Source: Microcoleus sp036704825 (GTDB lineage: Bacteria; Cyanobacteriota; Cyanobacteriia; Cyanobacteriales; Microcoleaceae). Taken from it: a stretch of 64,000 nt of DNA. Positions 43,645 to 51,411 of this stretch are shown piece by piece. The position numbers and the translations under genes were made by a program. Below the pieces are notes generated by a model, which had not been told where the DNA came from, made no database searches, and worked only from the letters and a program-made list of their open reading frames with translations. Position 1 is the first letter of the stretch; the number at the start of each line of letters is the position of its first letter. The stretch covers positions 62,001-126,000 of the forward strand of contig JAUBSN010000001.1 of assembly GCA_036704825.1 (NCBI GenBank), in the 5' to 3' direction.

Positions 43645-44064
43645 ATGTCGGCTAGGGATGTTTTCCATGAGTCTGTGAAATCCGCTCTCCTGAAGGATAA
43701 TTGGGTAATTACCCACGATCCGCTGAAGCTAAAGTTTAGCGAAGACGATCGGCTCAGGATTGACTAGGGGGCGGAACAGCTTTTAGCCGCAGAGCGAGGT
43801 GTGCAGAAGATTGCGGTGGAGGTTAAAAGCTTTCTGAGTGAATCAGCTATGTTTGATTTCCACCTAGCCCTCGGTCAATTTTTGAATTATCGACTAGCAC
43901 TCAGAAATTTGGAGCCAGATCGATCGCTCTATTTGGCAGTTCCGATCGCTGCTTATAATTCATTTTTCTCTCGTGCTTTGCCCCAAGCGGCGATAGCTGA
44001 GTACGATCTAAAGTTGTTAGTATATGACCCTACTAATGAGGTGATTGTGGAATGGATAGATTAA
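43645..44064 (+). pseudogene. xisH: xisH with an in-frame amber codon
   Basis: The frame from ATG 43645 reads MSARDVFHESVKSALLKDNW, continuing to RLRID, then TAG (43765-43767), then GAEQLLAAERG and VEVKSFLSESAMFDFHLALG to 44064. Apart from the stop at codon 41 the 139-residue XisH sequence is intact; XisH proteins usually read ID-Leu-GAEQ here, so one T-to-A change in TTG explains it. XisH, first named for control of fdxN-element excision, has a PD-(D/E)XK-like fold (VEVKSF). Restart at GTG 43801 could give an 87-residue fragment retaining that core. Confidence 0.85.
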
Positions 44065-44387
44065 CTAAATATCGGCAGATTGTTCGCAATTTCCTGATGG
44101 AATATAGCAAAAGTAAACCCATCAATGGTGACATAGAAATCCAGGTTTTGTTTGACACCGAACATGACCATTATCAGATATTAGATTTAGGTTGGGACGG
44201 TCACAATCGGATTTATAGTTGCCCGATCCACTTAGACATCAGAGATGGGAAAGTCTGGATTCAACGCAATCAAACCGATGAACTGATTGCTGAGGAGTTA
44301 GTGCTGATGGGTGTGGCGCGGGAAGATATTGTTTTGGGGCTTCAGCCTCCCTATGCAAGGCAGTTTACGAGCTATGGTGTTGCTTAG
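44052..44387 (+). CDS. xisI: XisI protein
   Basis: 111 residues. MDRLTKYRQIVRNFLMEY, VLFDTEHDHYQILDLGWDG and IWIQ-like KVWIQRNQTDELIAEEL with final LQPPYARQFTSYGVA are typical XisI. It overlaps xisH by 13 bp, the usual arrangement. Intact although xisH is interrupted. The pair is commonly scattered in cyanobacterial genomes, often as accessory or toxin-antitoxin-like units. Confidence 0.93.
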   Translation: MDRLTKYRQIVRNFLMEYSKSKPINGDIEIQVLFDTEHDHYQILDLGWDGHNRIYSCPIHLDIRDGKVWIQRNQTDELIAEELVLMGVAREDIVLGLQPPYARQFTSYGVA

Positions 44388-44548
44388 GCTGTTGCGATCG
44401 CACTGATAATGTTTTGTCACAAGGGCGATCGCTTTTAGGGAACGAAAGGGCGATCGCATCTGCTACTTCTACTTCATCAGGCTAGTTGTAAAGCAAGAAA
44501 TAGAATAATGTGGTAAATAACATGAATAATATATAGTGAGTTCTGAAT

Positions 44549-45274
44549 TTGCGACATCTGCTAATTTTGGCTTGCTCGCAGCGTAAACGTTCGGATGCTG
44601 ATTCGCTGCCTGCTATTGAGCGCTATGATGGCCCAACATTCCGTTTGCTGCGTCGTTTTTTGCGGAAACAACCATCAGCACCGTTAGAGATATATATTTT
44701 GTCAGCTAAGTTTGGCTTGATACCGAGTGACTATCTGATTCCAAATTATGACCAACGAATGACAAAAATGCGATCGCGTCAATTGCAGCCAGAGGTCATT
44801 GCTAAATTTGAAGATATCCTCAGCGCAAAGTCATATCAGAAACTTTGCATTTGTCTGGGTCGAGATTATTTCCTTGCACTGGATAAATACGATATGCTAA
44901 TCAAATCAGGATTAGCTGTGCGAATTGCTACAGGCTCCTTGGGTAAAAAGCTGGCAACCTTGCATGATTGGCTGTACGGGAAGCGCCCGGAACTAGCTAG
45001 TGGAGAGGCTGTTGTCCCCCAAGGGAAAGCGAGTCTTAAAGGGATTGAGGTTGTTTTGACACCAGCAGAAGTGCTTGATTTAGCGCGTCAGGCTTTGGTG
45101 GAAGGCAAGGGCAACCCTGGTTGTTACCAGTCGTGGTACGTGCTAGTGGGCGATCGACGAGTATCGCCGAAGTGGGTGGTGAGTCTGTTGACAGGATTGC
45201 CTGTCAGCGATTTCCATTCAATTGCGGCTAGGCGAATGCTCCAACAATTGGGGATAACAGTCTATGCAGAATAG
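44549..45274 (+). CDS. YaaA/DUF6884-like protein, first gene of the modification-nuclease operon
   Basis: 241 residues, TTG start (LRHLLILACSQRKR). The N-terminal about 150 residues resemble YaaA/DUF6884: LILACSQRKR, YDGPTFRLLRRFL, YILSAKFGLIPSD and YDQRMTKMR. A distinct C-terminal part (about 165-241; YVLVGDRRVSPKWVVSLLTG...RRMLQQLGI) resembles small recognition domains attached to some restriction enzymes, an inference. YaaA-superfamily proteins bind DNA, and related proteins occur in 7-deazaguanine DNA-modification clusters (DpdC role by analogy). 37 bp separate it from the HerA gene. Confidence 0.75.
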   Translation: MRHLLILACSQRKRSDADSLPAIERYDGPTFRLLRRFLRKQPSAPLEIYILSAKFGLIPSDYLIPNYDQRMTKMRSRQLQPEVIAKFEDILSAKSYQKLCICLGRDYFLALDKYDMLIKSGLAVRIATGSLGKKLATLHDWLYGKRPELASGEAVVPQGKASLKGIEVVLTPAEVLDLARQALVEGKGNPGCYQSWYVLVGDRRVSPKWVVSLLTGLPVSDFHSIAARRMLQQLGITVYAE

Positions 45275-45311
45275 TTGCGTCATTATTAAATCTATCTTTG
45301 GGAGTTAAAAA

Positions 45312-46826
45312 ATGAGTAGAAAACCTTCATCAATTGGCACAGTTATTTCTGATAATGAAACTCCAAGCTTTGAAACTGTACGCATTAAATTAAAAGCTAA
45401 ACAAGATGTAAAACCAGGGGCACTTGTGCGGATTTCAGTGTCCAGAAGTGAAAAAACCATCCTCATTGGTCGAATTCAAAGCGGTTACGAGAACAACCCA
45501 TATCAAAGTGCAGTTAATGTTAATATCAGCGATCATGTAGGTGGGCGACAAGTTCACCCAAAAGAAGAATATAGCACAGATATCTTTCGGGTTGTTGAAG
45601 CTGAATTAATAGAGGAAATTACTGCTACAGAAATCAGAGCGCCACAAAATCTGCCCAACGCAGGCGCGGATGTCTTTATCGCTGATAGTAATGAAACCAT
45701 CCGTGTTTTGGGTATGGAGACAGAGCCATCTAAAGGTTTGTACATTGGTGAAACAGTAAGTGGTACAAAAACAAAAATTATTCTCAAACGTGAGGCTATT
45801 CAGCGTCACTTTTTTATAGGTGGAACTACAGGGAGTGGTAAAAGTTATGCAATGGGTGTAATAGCAGAAGAACTGATTAAACATAAGCTCCCTATTATTT
45901 TTATTGATACACAAGACGAATATTCACAACTTGTAACTAAGTTAAATGGAACTGTAAAACGCCCAGGTCATGACTTTACTATTCGCATTTCCTCGTTAAG
46001 TGAAAGTGAACTTTTGGATCTTCTTCCGGCAGCGACAACCGAGTTACAGAAAGACATTGCCACCCGTGCATTTAGTGAGTTGCAAATAGAACTTGTTGCT
46101 GACAATATTGCTAAATTTTCTATAGATGACTTACTAGAACGAATGAAGATTATTGGACCTCAGCTAACTAATAACACGCCAAGTGTGAACATGGCAATTA
46201 GTCGTGTAGGCTCTCTCAAGCGAAACCCTATTTTTGGAAATGGTATTAATAGGGCTGATTGGCGTAAACTAATGGTGCCTTGCTTAGCAATTGATTGTAA
46301 GCGTTTAACATCTTCTCAACTTCAACCTATTGCAACTGCTGTACTTCGAGAGCTCCAAAACCTGCGACTTCACAATCATATTCCACCTTATGTGGCGGTT
46401 GTTGATGAGGCTCACTTGTTTGTACCACAAGGTGAGGGTAGCTCTTGCAAACAAATAATACGAGAAGGTGTACGAATCGGAAGACATCACGGCATCTGTA
46501 TGGTATTAATGACACAAAGCCCTATTGATATTGATAGAAGTATTATCCGTCAGTGTAATACAAGACTGGTGTTTGCGTTAGAACCAGATCAACTTGATGC
46601 CATTCGGGGCGTAAAGTCAGATGCCTCTGAAGAAATGTTACGCGCCCTACCTAAGATGCCACGCGGTACTTGTTTGCTTTCAGGTACTTATGAAAGTGTT
46701 AAGCATACGATTCCAGTAAGAATTAGGGAGCGCGAAACGAAAGATTCAGAAGGAGGAAAAACACCGAATGTTTTTCAAGATATGCAAGATAAATGGATAC
46801 CAGTAATTGAACAATTGAAATTATAA
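45312..46826 (+). CDS. HerA-like DNA-translocase ATPase
   Basis: 504 residues, ATG preceded by GGGAG. The N-terminal beta-barrel (about 25-160; GALVRISVSRSEKTILIG) is of HAS-barrel type. The P-loop ATPase has Walker A GGTTGSGKS at about 170-178, IIFIDTQDEY, Walker B VAVVDEAH (about 360) and RIGRHHGICMVLMTQ. HerA is a hexameric FtsK-like motor that partners the NurA nuclease. The next gene has NurA-like motifs and begins 12 bp downstream, so the two probably form a complex that feeds DNA to a nuclease. Confidence 0.9.
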   Translation: MSRKPSSIGTVISDNETPSFETVRIKLKAKQDVKPGALVRISVSRSEKTILIGRIQSGYENNPYQSAVNVNISDHVGGRQVHPKEEYSTDIFRVVEAELIEEITATEIRAPQNLPNAGADVFIADSNETIRVLGMETEPSKGLYIGETVSGTKTKIILKREAIQRHFFIGGTTGSGKSYAMGVIAEELIKHKLPIIFIDTQDEYSQLVTKLNGTVKRPGHDFTIRISSLSESELLDLLPAATTELQKDIATRAFSELQIELVADNIAKFSIDDLLERMKIIGPQLTNNTPSVNMAISRVGSLKRNPIFGNGINRADWRKLMVPCLAIDCKRLTSSQLQPIATAVLRELQNLRLHNHIPPYVAVVDEAHLFVPQGEGSSCKQIIREGVRIGRHHGICMVLMTQSPIDIDRSIIRQCNTRLVFALEPDQLDAIRGVKSDASEEMLRALPKMPRGTCLLSGTYESVKHTIPVRIRERETKDSEGGKTPNVFQDMQDKWIPVIEQLKL

Positions 46827-46838
46827 GGAATAGAATTT

Positions 46839-48479
46839 ATGCCTAGAAAACGTCAATCCAAATCCAACAATACCGAAGCTAGCCAATATCAACAGTTGGA
46901 ACTAAATCTTGAGTGGGATTCAATCATTAATTCTGATTCACATAAAATTTTAACTCGTGAGCAGGTTATCAATAATAGCTACGATCCTGTAGAAATAACG
47001 GCTGAATATGTTAGAAAAATAGTTGCTTCGCAGAAAGCCTGGAAAAGTACGCTTAAAAAAGCACGGGAAAAACTACTGACAACAAACGCTAAGCAACTCT
47101 ACTTAGATTTCTTACTGGATATTAAACATCAAATAGAGGAAAATTCACCCAAATCACCGAGATTAGCTCGTTTATTAAAACAGGTAGCTATTCGGGGATT
47201 GGGAATGACAAAGGAACAAGTAAAAATATATGATCCCCCTAAAGGAAGTGGTCAATGGAGAGTTGATATCAATACTAAATTAGTAGAGCAACATTTAGAA
47301 AGCCATATAGTAGGAGAAAATTTTCTTAATCTGATTACTGCTGACAATACAGACTGGAAACGTAACCTAATTATCGCCTCTTCTGATGTCAGTCAACATC
47401 GTAGTTCAGTTCCTACTCGTGCCCGTTTTTTCACGCGAACTGTTCCTTTTGTGCTGAACAATGCTGTTGGTGCTATTTTGAGGGTAAAAAATGGAAAAGC
47501 AGAATTTGATCTGCCAAGATTTAATCCTCAACCCGACCAAGAATTAATTAGGTGGATGCTAATTGATCCATCTTATGAAGATGAATTAGAACCCGAAGAC
47601 TATCAACGATGTACTGCTTCTGCTATGGATGTTGGTCAATATAAATTCGATCATCAATACTTGTTAAATGCGGATAAAGATCGCCCTGACATAATTCTTA
47701 GAGATGGTAGTTTGTTTCCACAAGATGCCTACTTAGATAACTTCTTAATAGACAACAGACGAGGTGAGTTTACTCGTGAAGCTATCCGAGAACTTTTGAA
47801 CTGTATTCACTGCGCTAGAGCTTACAAAACAATTTACTGTGGTGTGTCAAAAAATGTCCAATTAAAAGTATATAGTGCTATTTTAGACTGGTATATTACC
47901 AAGGAAATAGATCCCGATTGGGAAACAGGTAATTATACTCTTAATGATGGTCAGATGATGACATTGTTATTGGGGGGTTATAGGTTTAAAAAGGATTTAA
48001 CAGAAACCATTGCTACTTGTTTAATTCGTCGTTCTTTTACGACAAGAGCAGCTTTGAATGAAAAAGCTAATCTTCAGGTTCTGGATTCCTATTTTAATCG
48101 CTATGAAAAAATACATGATTTTAACATTAGTCCCTATCGTGAGCTGTGTAATATTTTTCATGTGTATATGTTTTTTATGGGGCATTCCAAAAGTCCCAGT
48201 CAACTTTTACCGCGCTATGAATTTTTCCACGATGCTTCTCTAGGTTCAGCAACAAGCGTAGCACAAAAAATTCTTACTGCTATACACTATTCAGGTGTAT
48301 TTGCTGACAATGAACATTCATTTTCTATGTCTCCAGACGAAGAAGCCATTATTTATCTGATCCCAAGAGTTACTATGCAAGCTCACCGCGAATCAAAAAA
48401 TATTGGTGAATATTTAACTCAACACACTAAACAGTTACTTATGTCTCGATATAAAACTTTTCTGTCAGAAATTGTATAA
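46839..48479 (+). CDS. NurA-like nuclease, HerA partner
   Basis: 546 residues, ATG after AAGGAA. Motifs of the NurA RNase-H-like fold can be picked out: ASSDVSQHR with Asp183 (first acidic motif), AMDVGQY (Asp263), ILRDGSLFP (Asp289) and YCGVSKNVQLK (the VSK motif, about 334-340). Its about 160-residue helical N-terminus and long C-terminus exceed typical NurA (about 350-450), suggesting a specialised member. Position directly after the HerA gene supports the assignment. I cannot confirm nuclease activity from sequence; divergence is high. Confidence 0.7.
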   Translation: MPRKRQSKSNNTEASQYQQLELNLEWDSIINSDSHKILTREQVINNSYDPVEITAEYVRKIVASQKAWKSTLKKAREKLLTTNAKQLYLDFLLDIKHQIEENSPKSPRLARLLKQVAIRGLGMTKEQVKIYDPPKGSGQWRVDINTKLVEQHLESHIVGENFLNLITADNTDWKRNLIIASSDVSQHRSSVPTRARFFTRTVPFVLNNAVGAILRVKNGKAEFDLPRFNPQPDQELIRWMLIDPSYEDELEPEDYQRCTASAMDVGQYKFDHQYLLNADKDRPDIILRDGSLFPQDAYLDNFLIDNRRGEFTREAIRELLNCIHCARAYKTIYCGVSKNVQLKVYSAILDWYITKEIDPDWETGNYTLNDGQMMTLLLGGYRFKKDLTETIATCLIRRSFTTRAALNEKANLQVLDSYFNRYEKIHDFNISPYRELCNIFHVYMFFMGHSKSPSQLLPRYEFFHDASLGSATSVAQKILTAIHYSGVFADNEHSFSMSPDEEAIIYLIPRVTMQAHRESKNIGEYLTQHTKQLLMSRYKTFLSEIV

Positions 48480-48491
48480 GGAATATCAACT

Positions 48492-49559
48492 GTGAAAATC
48501 GTCGCCGGTATTAGTTTAAAGGGAATAAAACCGCGTGTATGGGATAGCACCTCAGAGTATTACCTTCCCCAGCTACACGCGGTAATGGTTTCCTACGCGG
48601 ATTTTCACAAAATGCCTAAACGCAGGCGTGAGGCAATGGAAAAGGGACTGCACGAATCTCTGGGTATTCCTACTCAAGTTCAAATTTATCTTGATAACGG
48701 TGCTTTTTACTTTATAAAGCGTGATGGTGAAACGCCAAGAAAAGAGTATGAAGAGTTTGTAGAAAAAGCTAAACCAGACTGGTATCCAATTCCTCAAGAC
48801 TTTATTCCTACTCCCAAAATGACATTTAAGGAGCAGAAACAATGTTTTAAGCGCACAATGGAAATGAATCTGGCTTATAAAGACCATCCATCATACATAC
48901 CTGTTATTCACATTAGCGAATTGCTTGAAGAGTATGTAAATGAAATCAAAGCACATAAGGAATTCTTAGCAAAACCATATATTGCTTTGGGTGGCATTGT
49001 ACCAAATTTACTACGCGCTCCTAAAGCAATACCTTATCAGAAAATTCTCTCTAGCATTCAACATATACGCGAAGAATTTAAAAATACAAAACTTCATGTT
49101 TTTGGCATTGGTGGCACAGCAACTATACATTTAGCCTCTTTATTGAAGATTAACTCAGTAGACTCAAGCGGTTGGCGCAGTCGGGCGGCACGGGGGATGA
49201 TACAATTGCCTGGAACCGGAGAGCGAATTGTGGCTCCTTTAGGTAACTGGAGGGGTCGTCAAGTCAGTCAAGAAGAAGAAAAAAAACTAGAGGAATGTCT
49301 CTGTCCTGCTTGTCGTCAGTATAAATTAAATGGACTGAAAATAGGTGGTATGGAAGGTTTTTGTAATCGAGCTACTCATAACTTGTGGATACTACTGGAA
49401 GAGGCTCGACAGATTGAAGAGCATCTATATAATAGTGGAGATTATAAGGAGTGGTACAAGGGACACTTAGATAACACAATTTATCGTCCACTGATTGCTA
49501 AGATAGTTGAAAATTTGGAAGGCAGAGAAGTTAATGAAAACTCAAGCGAAGCGCACTGA
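48492..49559 (+). CDS. DpdA/TGT-like DNA or tRNA guanine transglycosylase
   Basis: 355 residues, GTG start after AAGGA, 12 bp from the nuclease gene. It reads as a TGT-superfamily barrel: YLDNGAF (Asp68, counterpart of the TGT acid), YPIPQDF, YIALGGIVP, FGIGGTATIHLA and NSVDSSGW (Asp224, likely nucleophile). The zinc site is CLCPAC...H (Cys269, Cys271, Cys274, His296). DpdA proteins exchange guanine in DNA for preQ0. This protein and its partners suggest DNA modification, but a tRNA target is not excluded. Confidence 0.8.
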   Translation: MKIVAGISLKGIKPRVWDSTSEYYLPQLHAVMVSYADFHKMPKRRREAMEKGLHESLGIPTQVQIYLDNGAFYFIKRDGETPRKEYEEFVEKAKPDWYPIPQDFIPTPKMTFKEQKQCFKRTMEMNLAYKDHPSYIPVIHISELLEEYVNEIKAHKEFLAKPYIALGGIVPNLLRAPKAIPYQKILSSIQHIREEFKNTKLHVFGIGGTATIHLASLLKINSVDSSGWRSRAARGMIQLPGTGERIVAPLGNWRGRQVSQEEEKKLEECLCPACRQYKLNGLKIGGMEGFCNRATHNLWILLEEARQIEEHLYNSGDYKEWYKGHLDNTIYRPLIAKIVENLEGREVNENSSEAH

Positions 49560-49740
49560 AATTAATAACTTTGATGAACAAATTGAACTAACTCGCTATA
49601 ATTAAGAGTTGATGGCATTTATCAACGAGCGCGAACAACAAACAAAAACCTTTTCAGCAGTAGAAGTACGAGCTAGGCTGGCGTTAACAAGCAGTGAGCA
49701 AATCGAGATGCGATCGCCCCTCTCCCATCCTCAATCTTAA
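49534..49740 (+). pseudogene. Small broken gene overlapping the DpdA-like 3' end
   Basis: ATG 49534 reads MKTQAKRTEINNFDEQIELT then RYN, a TAA (49603-49605), then in the same frame ELMAFINEREQQTKTFSAVE to 49740. One C-to-T change in CAA would explain the stop. The peptide is hydrophilic and helical, antitoxin-like in size. It may be a fifth operon member that is now broken, or chance. Confidence 0.4.
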
Positions 49741-49815
49741 AGTGCGATCGCCCTTATTTTCCCTGCATTGCGATCGCCTCTGGGACATCTCAAATCCAAA
49801 AGTGCGATCGCACCT
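49704..49815. repeat. Array of four HIP1 octamers
   Basis: GCGATCGC at 49710, 49744, 49770 and 49804, at 34/26/34-bp spacing, two of them preceded by AAAGT. They lie between the island operon and the convergent VapC-type gene. Confidence 0.75.
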
Positions 49816-49824
49816 ATGTTATCC

Positions 49825-50223
49825 TCATAGTAATACGACAGGAATGTGCGATCGGAAATTCTCAAAATCTTTATCAGTAGTGAAAATGCTGTAGCCGCGA
49901 CGATGAGCAACGGCACATAACAGAAAATCAGTATTTGAACCCTGAACGCCATGACTGCGACAGGTATTGAAAAACTCTGCAGCTAACTCATAATCTTCAG
50001 TTGTTAGCTCTAAATCAGGAAAAGCACGAAGATACTCTCTCAATCGAGCAAACTGTTCCTTGTAGCGTACACCAGAAAGTACCTCCTGACGAATCGCTCC
50101 CAGTAAAACAACTCGTCCGTCTGCAATCAAATCGCGCAGTACATTAACAATAGAGATCGCCTCATTTGTTGTGTTGCGCCGCAAGGCCAACGACCAAACG
50201 GAACTATCAACAAGAACATTCAT
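49825..50223 (-). CDS. vapC: PIN-domain toxin, VapC type
   Basis: 132 residues. PIN acidic residues: Asp6 in VLVDSSVW, Glu about 46 in IRQEVLSG, Asp about 98 in GSNTDFLLCAVA, Asp about 118 in TTDKDFENF. VapC toxins are RNases that cut tRNA or rRNA. The ATG overlaps the antitoxin stop by 4 bp. Confidence 0.93.
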   Translation of the reverse strand: MNVLVDSSVWSLALRRNTTNEAISIVNVLRDLIADGRVVLLGAIRQEVLSGVRYKEQFARLREYLRAFPDLELTTEDYELAAEFFNTCRSHGVQGSNTDFLLCAVAHRRGYSIFTTDKDFENFRSHIPVVLL

Positions 50224-50420
50224 AAAGTTTGTCGCTGTTGCTTGTAGTTATAATCTTCATCGTAGTCAATAGTACCAAACAATTCCATTACTTTTAGTTG
50301 TTTGCGACGTTGAATGTACTCGCGTAAAGCTGCTTCTATTAATGTAGTAGGTGTTGGATGGTTACTCAAATCAAGGGCTTCTTGAAGGAGAGTTTTGTCA
50401 ATTTCGAGCGTAGTTACCAT
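50220..50420 (-). CDS. vapB: VapB-type antitoxin
   Basis: The start is taken at the ATG at 50420 (MVTTLEIDKTLLQEAL). 66 residues. VapB-like ribbon-helix-helix N-terminus with TTLIEAALREYIQRRKQL, then an acidic tail (FGTIDYDEDYNYKQQ) that should occupy the toxin. Translation is coupled to the toxin by a 4-bp overlap. Confidence 0.9.
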   Translation of the reverse strand: MVTTLEIDKTLLQEALDLSNHPTPTTLIEAALREYIQRRKQLKVMELFGTIDYDEDYNYKQQRQTL

Positions 50421-50612
50421 ATATTTTCCTCGTGCAAGTAGGGTATCACGCAATTGCCACCGAGCAATGCTGTAATTTTAGTGTAGCACTGAAACTCTAT
50501 CAATGGGCGATCGCTTTCTGCATTTAGTTCGCGGGAGAATGAAAAGCCTGTTTAGCTTGCGTAAGTCAGCCAAGCCGGCATTTATGAGGACTGCTCAAAT
50601 CTTCTATACATT

Positions 50613-51092
50613 CTATTCAATCGCGTAGCCTTGATTTATCCCCCAATCTATCCAAGCCGATGCCATCTGTTTTACCCTTCCCCTTTGTTCGGGTTTAATG
50701 GGATTTTCACCCGTAATTGCACTCAACGCCGATAACCAGTAAAGGGGATTTATTTTCAGTTCCGATAGCAACAGCGGCACGATTTGTGTTCCCATACTAA
50801 TAATTTCCTGATAGGCAGGATGCTGAGACATTTGGGCAGTTGAAGAAAGTCCAGCAACATCTTTCTCCCAATCAGAGGCTAGTGCATAAAATTTGTCAAC
50901 TATATCAGGGGGAATTTTAGCATTTTTGTTGAGAATATTTTGAGCAGTATTGGGTGAAAGACTTTCTGGCTGTGCGAGTAAGTTTTCGATGCCTATTAAA
51001 ACTAACTCTTCTATCGATACATTCAAGTCGTTAGCGAGTTTTTGTAACTTCAGGAGGCGCTCATCTGAAAGGGCGATCGCGATCGTATTCAT
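50613..51092 (-). CDS. Ribbon-helix-helix protein with cyanobacterial HPAYQ-type C-domain
   Basis: 159 residues. The N-terminus (MNTIAIALSDERLLKLQKLA...LIGIENLL) is antitoxin-like and probably binds DNA. The C-terminal half (about 95-159; SQHPAYQEIISMGTQIVPLLL, NPLYWLSALSAITGENPI, WIDWGINQGY) is a small domain common in cyanobacterial accessory genes. No toxin gene is adjacent in tight linkage, though VapBC is 200 bp downstream. Function unknown. Confidence 0.7.
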   Translation of the reverse strand: MNTIAIALSDERLLKLQKLANDLNVSIEELVLIGIENLLAQPESLSPNTAQNILNKNAKIPPDIVDKFYALASDWEKDVAGLSSTAQMSQHPAYQEIISMGTQIVPLLLSELKINPLYWLSALSAITGENPIKPEQRGRVKQMASAWIDWGINQGYAIE

Positions 51093-51168
51093 CTGACTTA
51101 CGCTCCTAGCATAATGCCTTAAGTATAGCCAATAAATTACTGACGTTTAGTCACCGTTAAACCAAATT

Positions 51169-51232
51169 GTAGGATGCGTTAGACATTAATTCTTTCGATT
51201 TCAACAGGTTTGAAGGATCGGACGCACCCTAC
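51169..51232. repeat. Inverted repeat of the GTAGGRTGCGT family
   Basis: GTAGGATGCGTT at 51169 and GACGCACCCTAC at 51221 are imperfect complements separated by about 40 bp. Related to 23504-23528 and 62272-62339. The rest of 51093-51411 holds no gene. Confidence 0.65.
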
Positions 51233-51411
51233 GGACAGTATTTCGATTGTCCCCACTACCAACTAGATGCAAGCTAGATCCAGTCCCGCCTGAATCGCGG
51301 GGAGTCTAGAAGTATAGAATAGAGGTTGCGGAACCGGCACACCGCCCGATCGCTCGCCCCCAGCAATTTGTTACCCTAAAAATAGAATCGAACCTCCCTC
51401 AACTGCATCCC

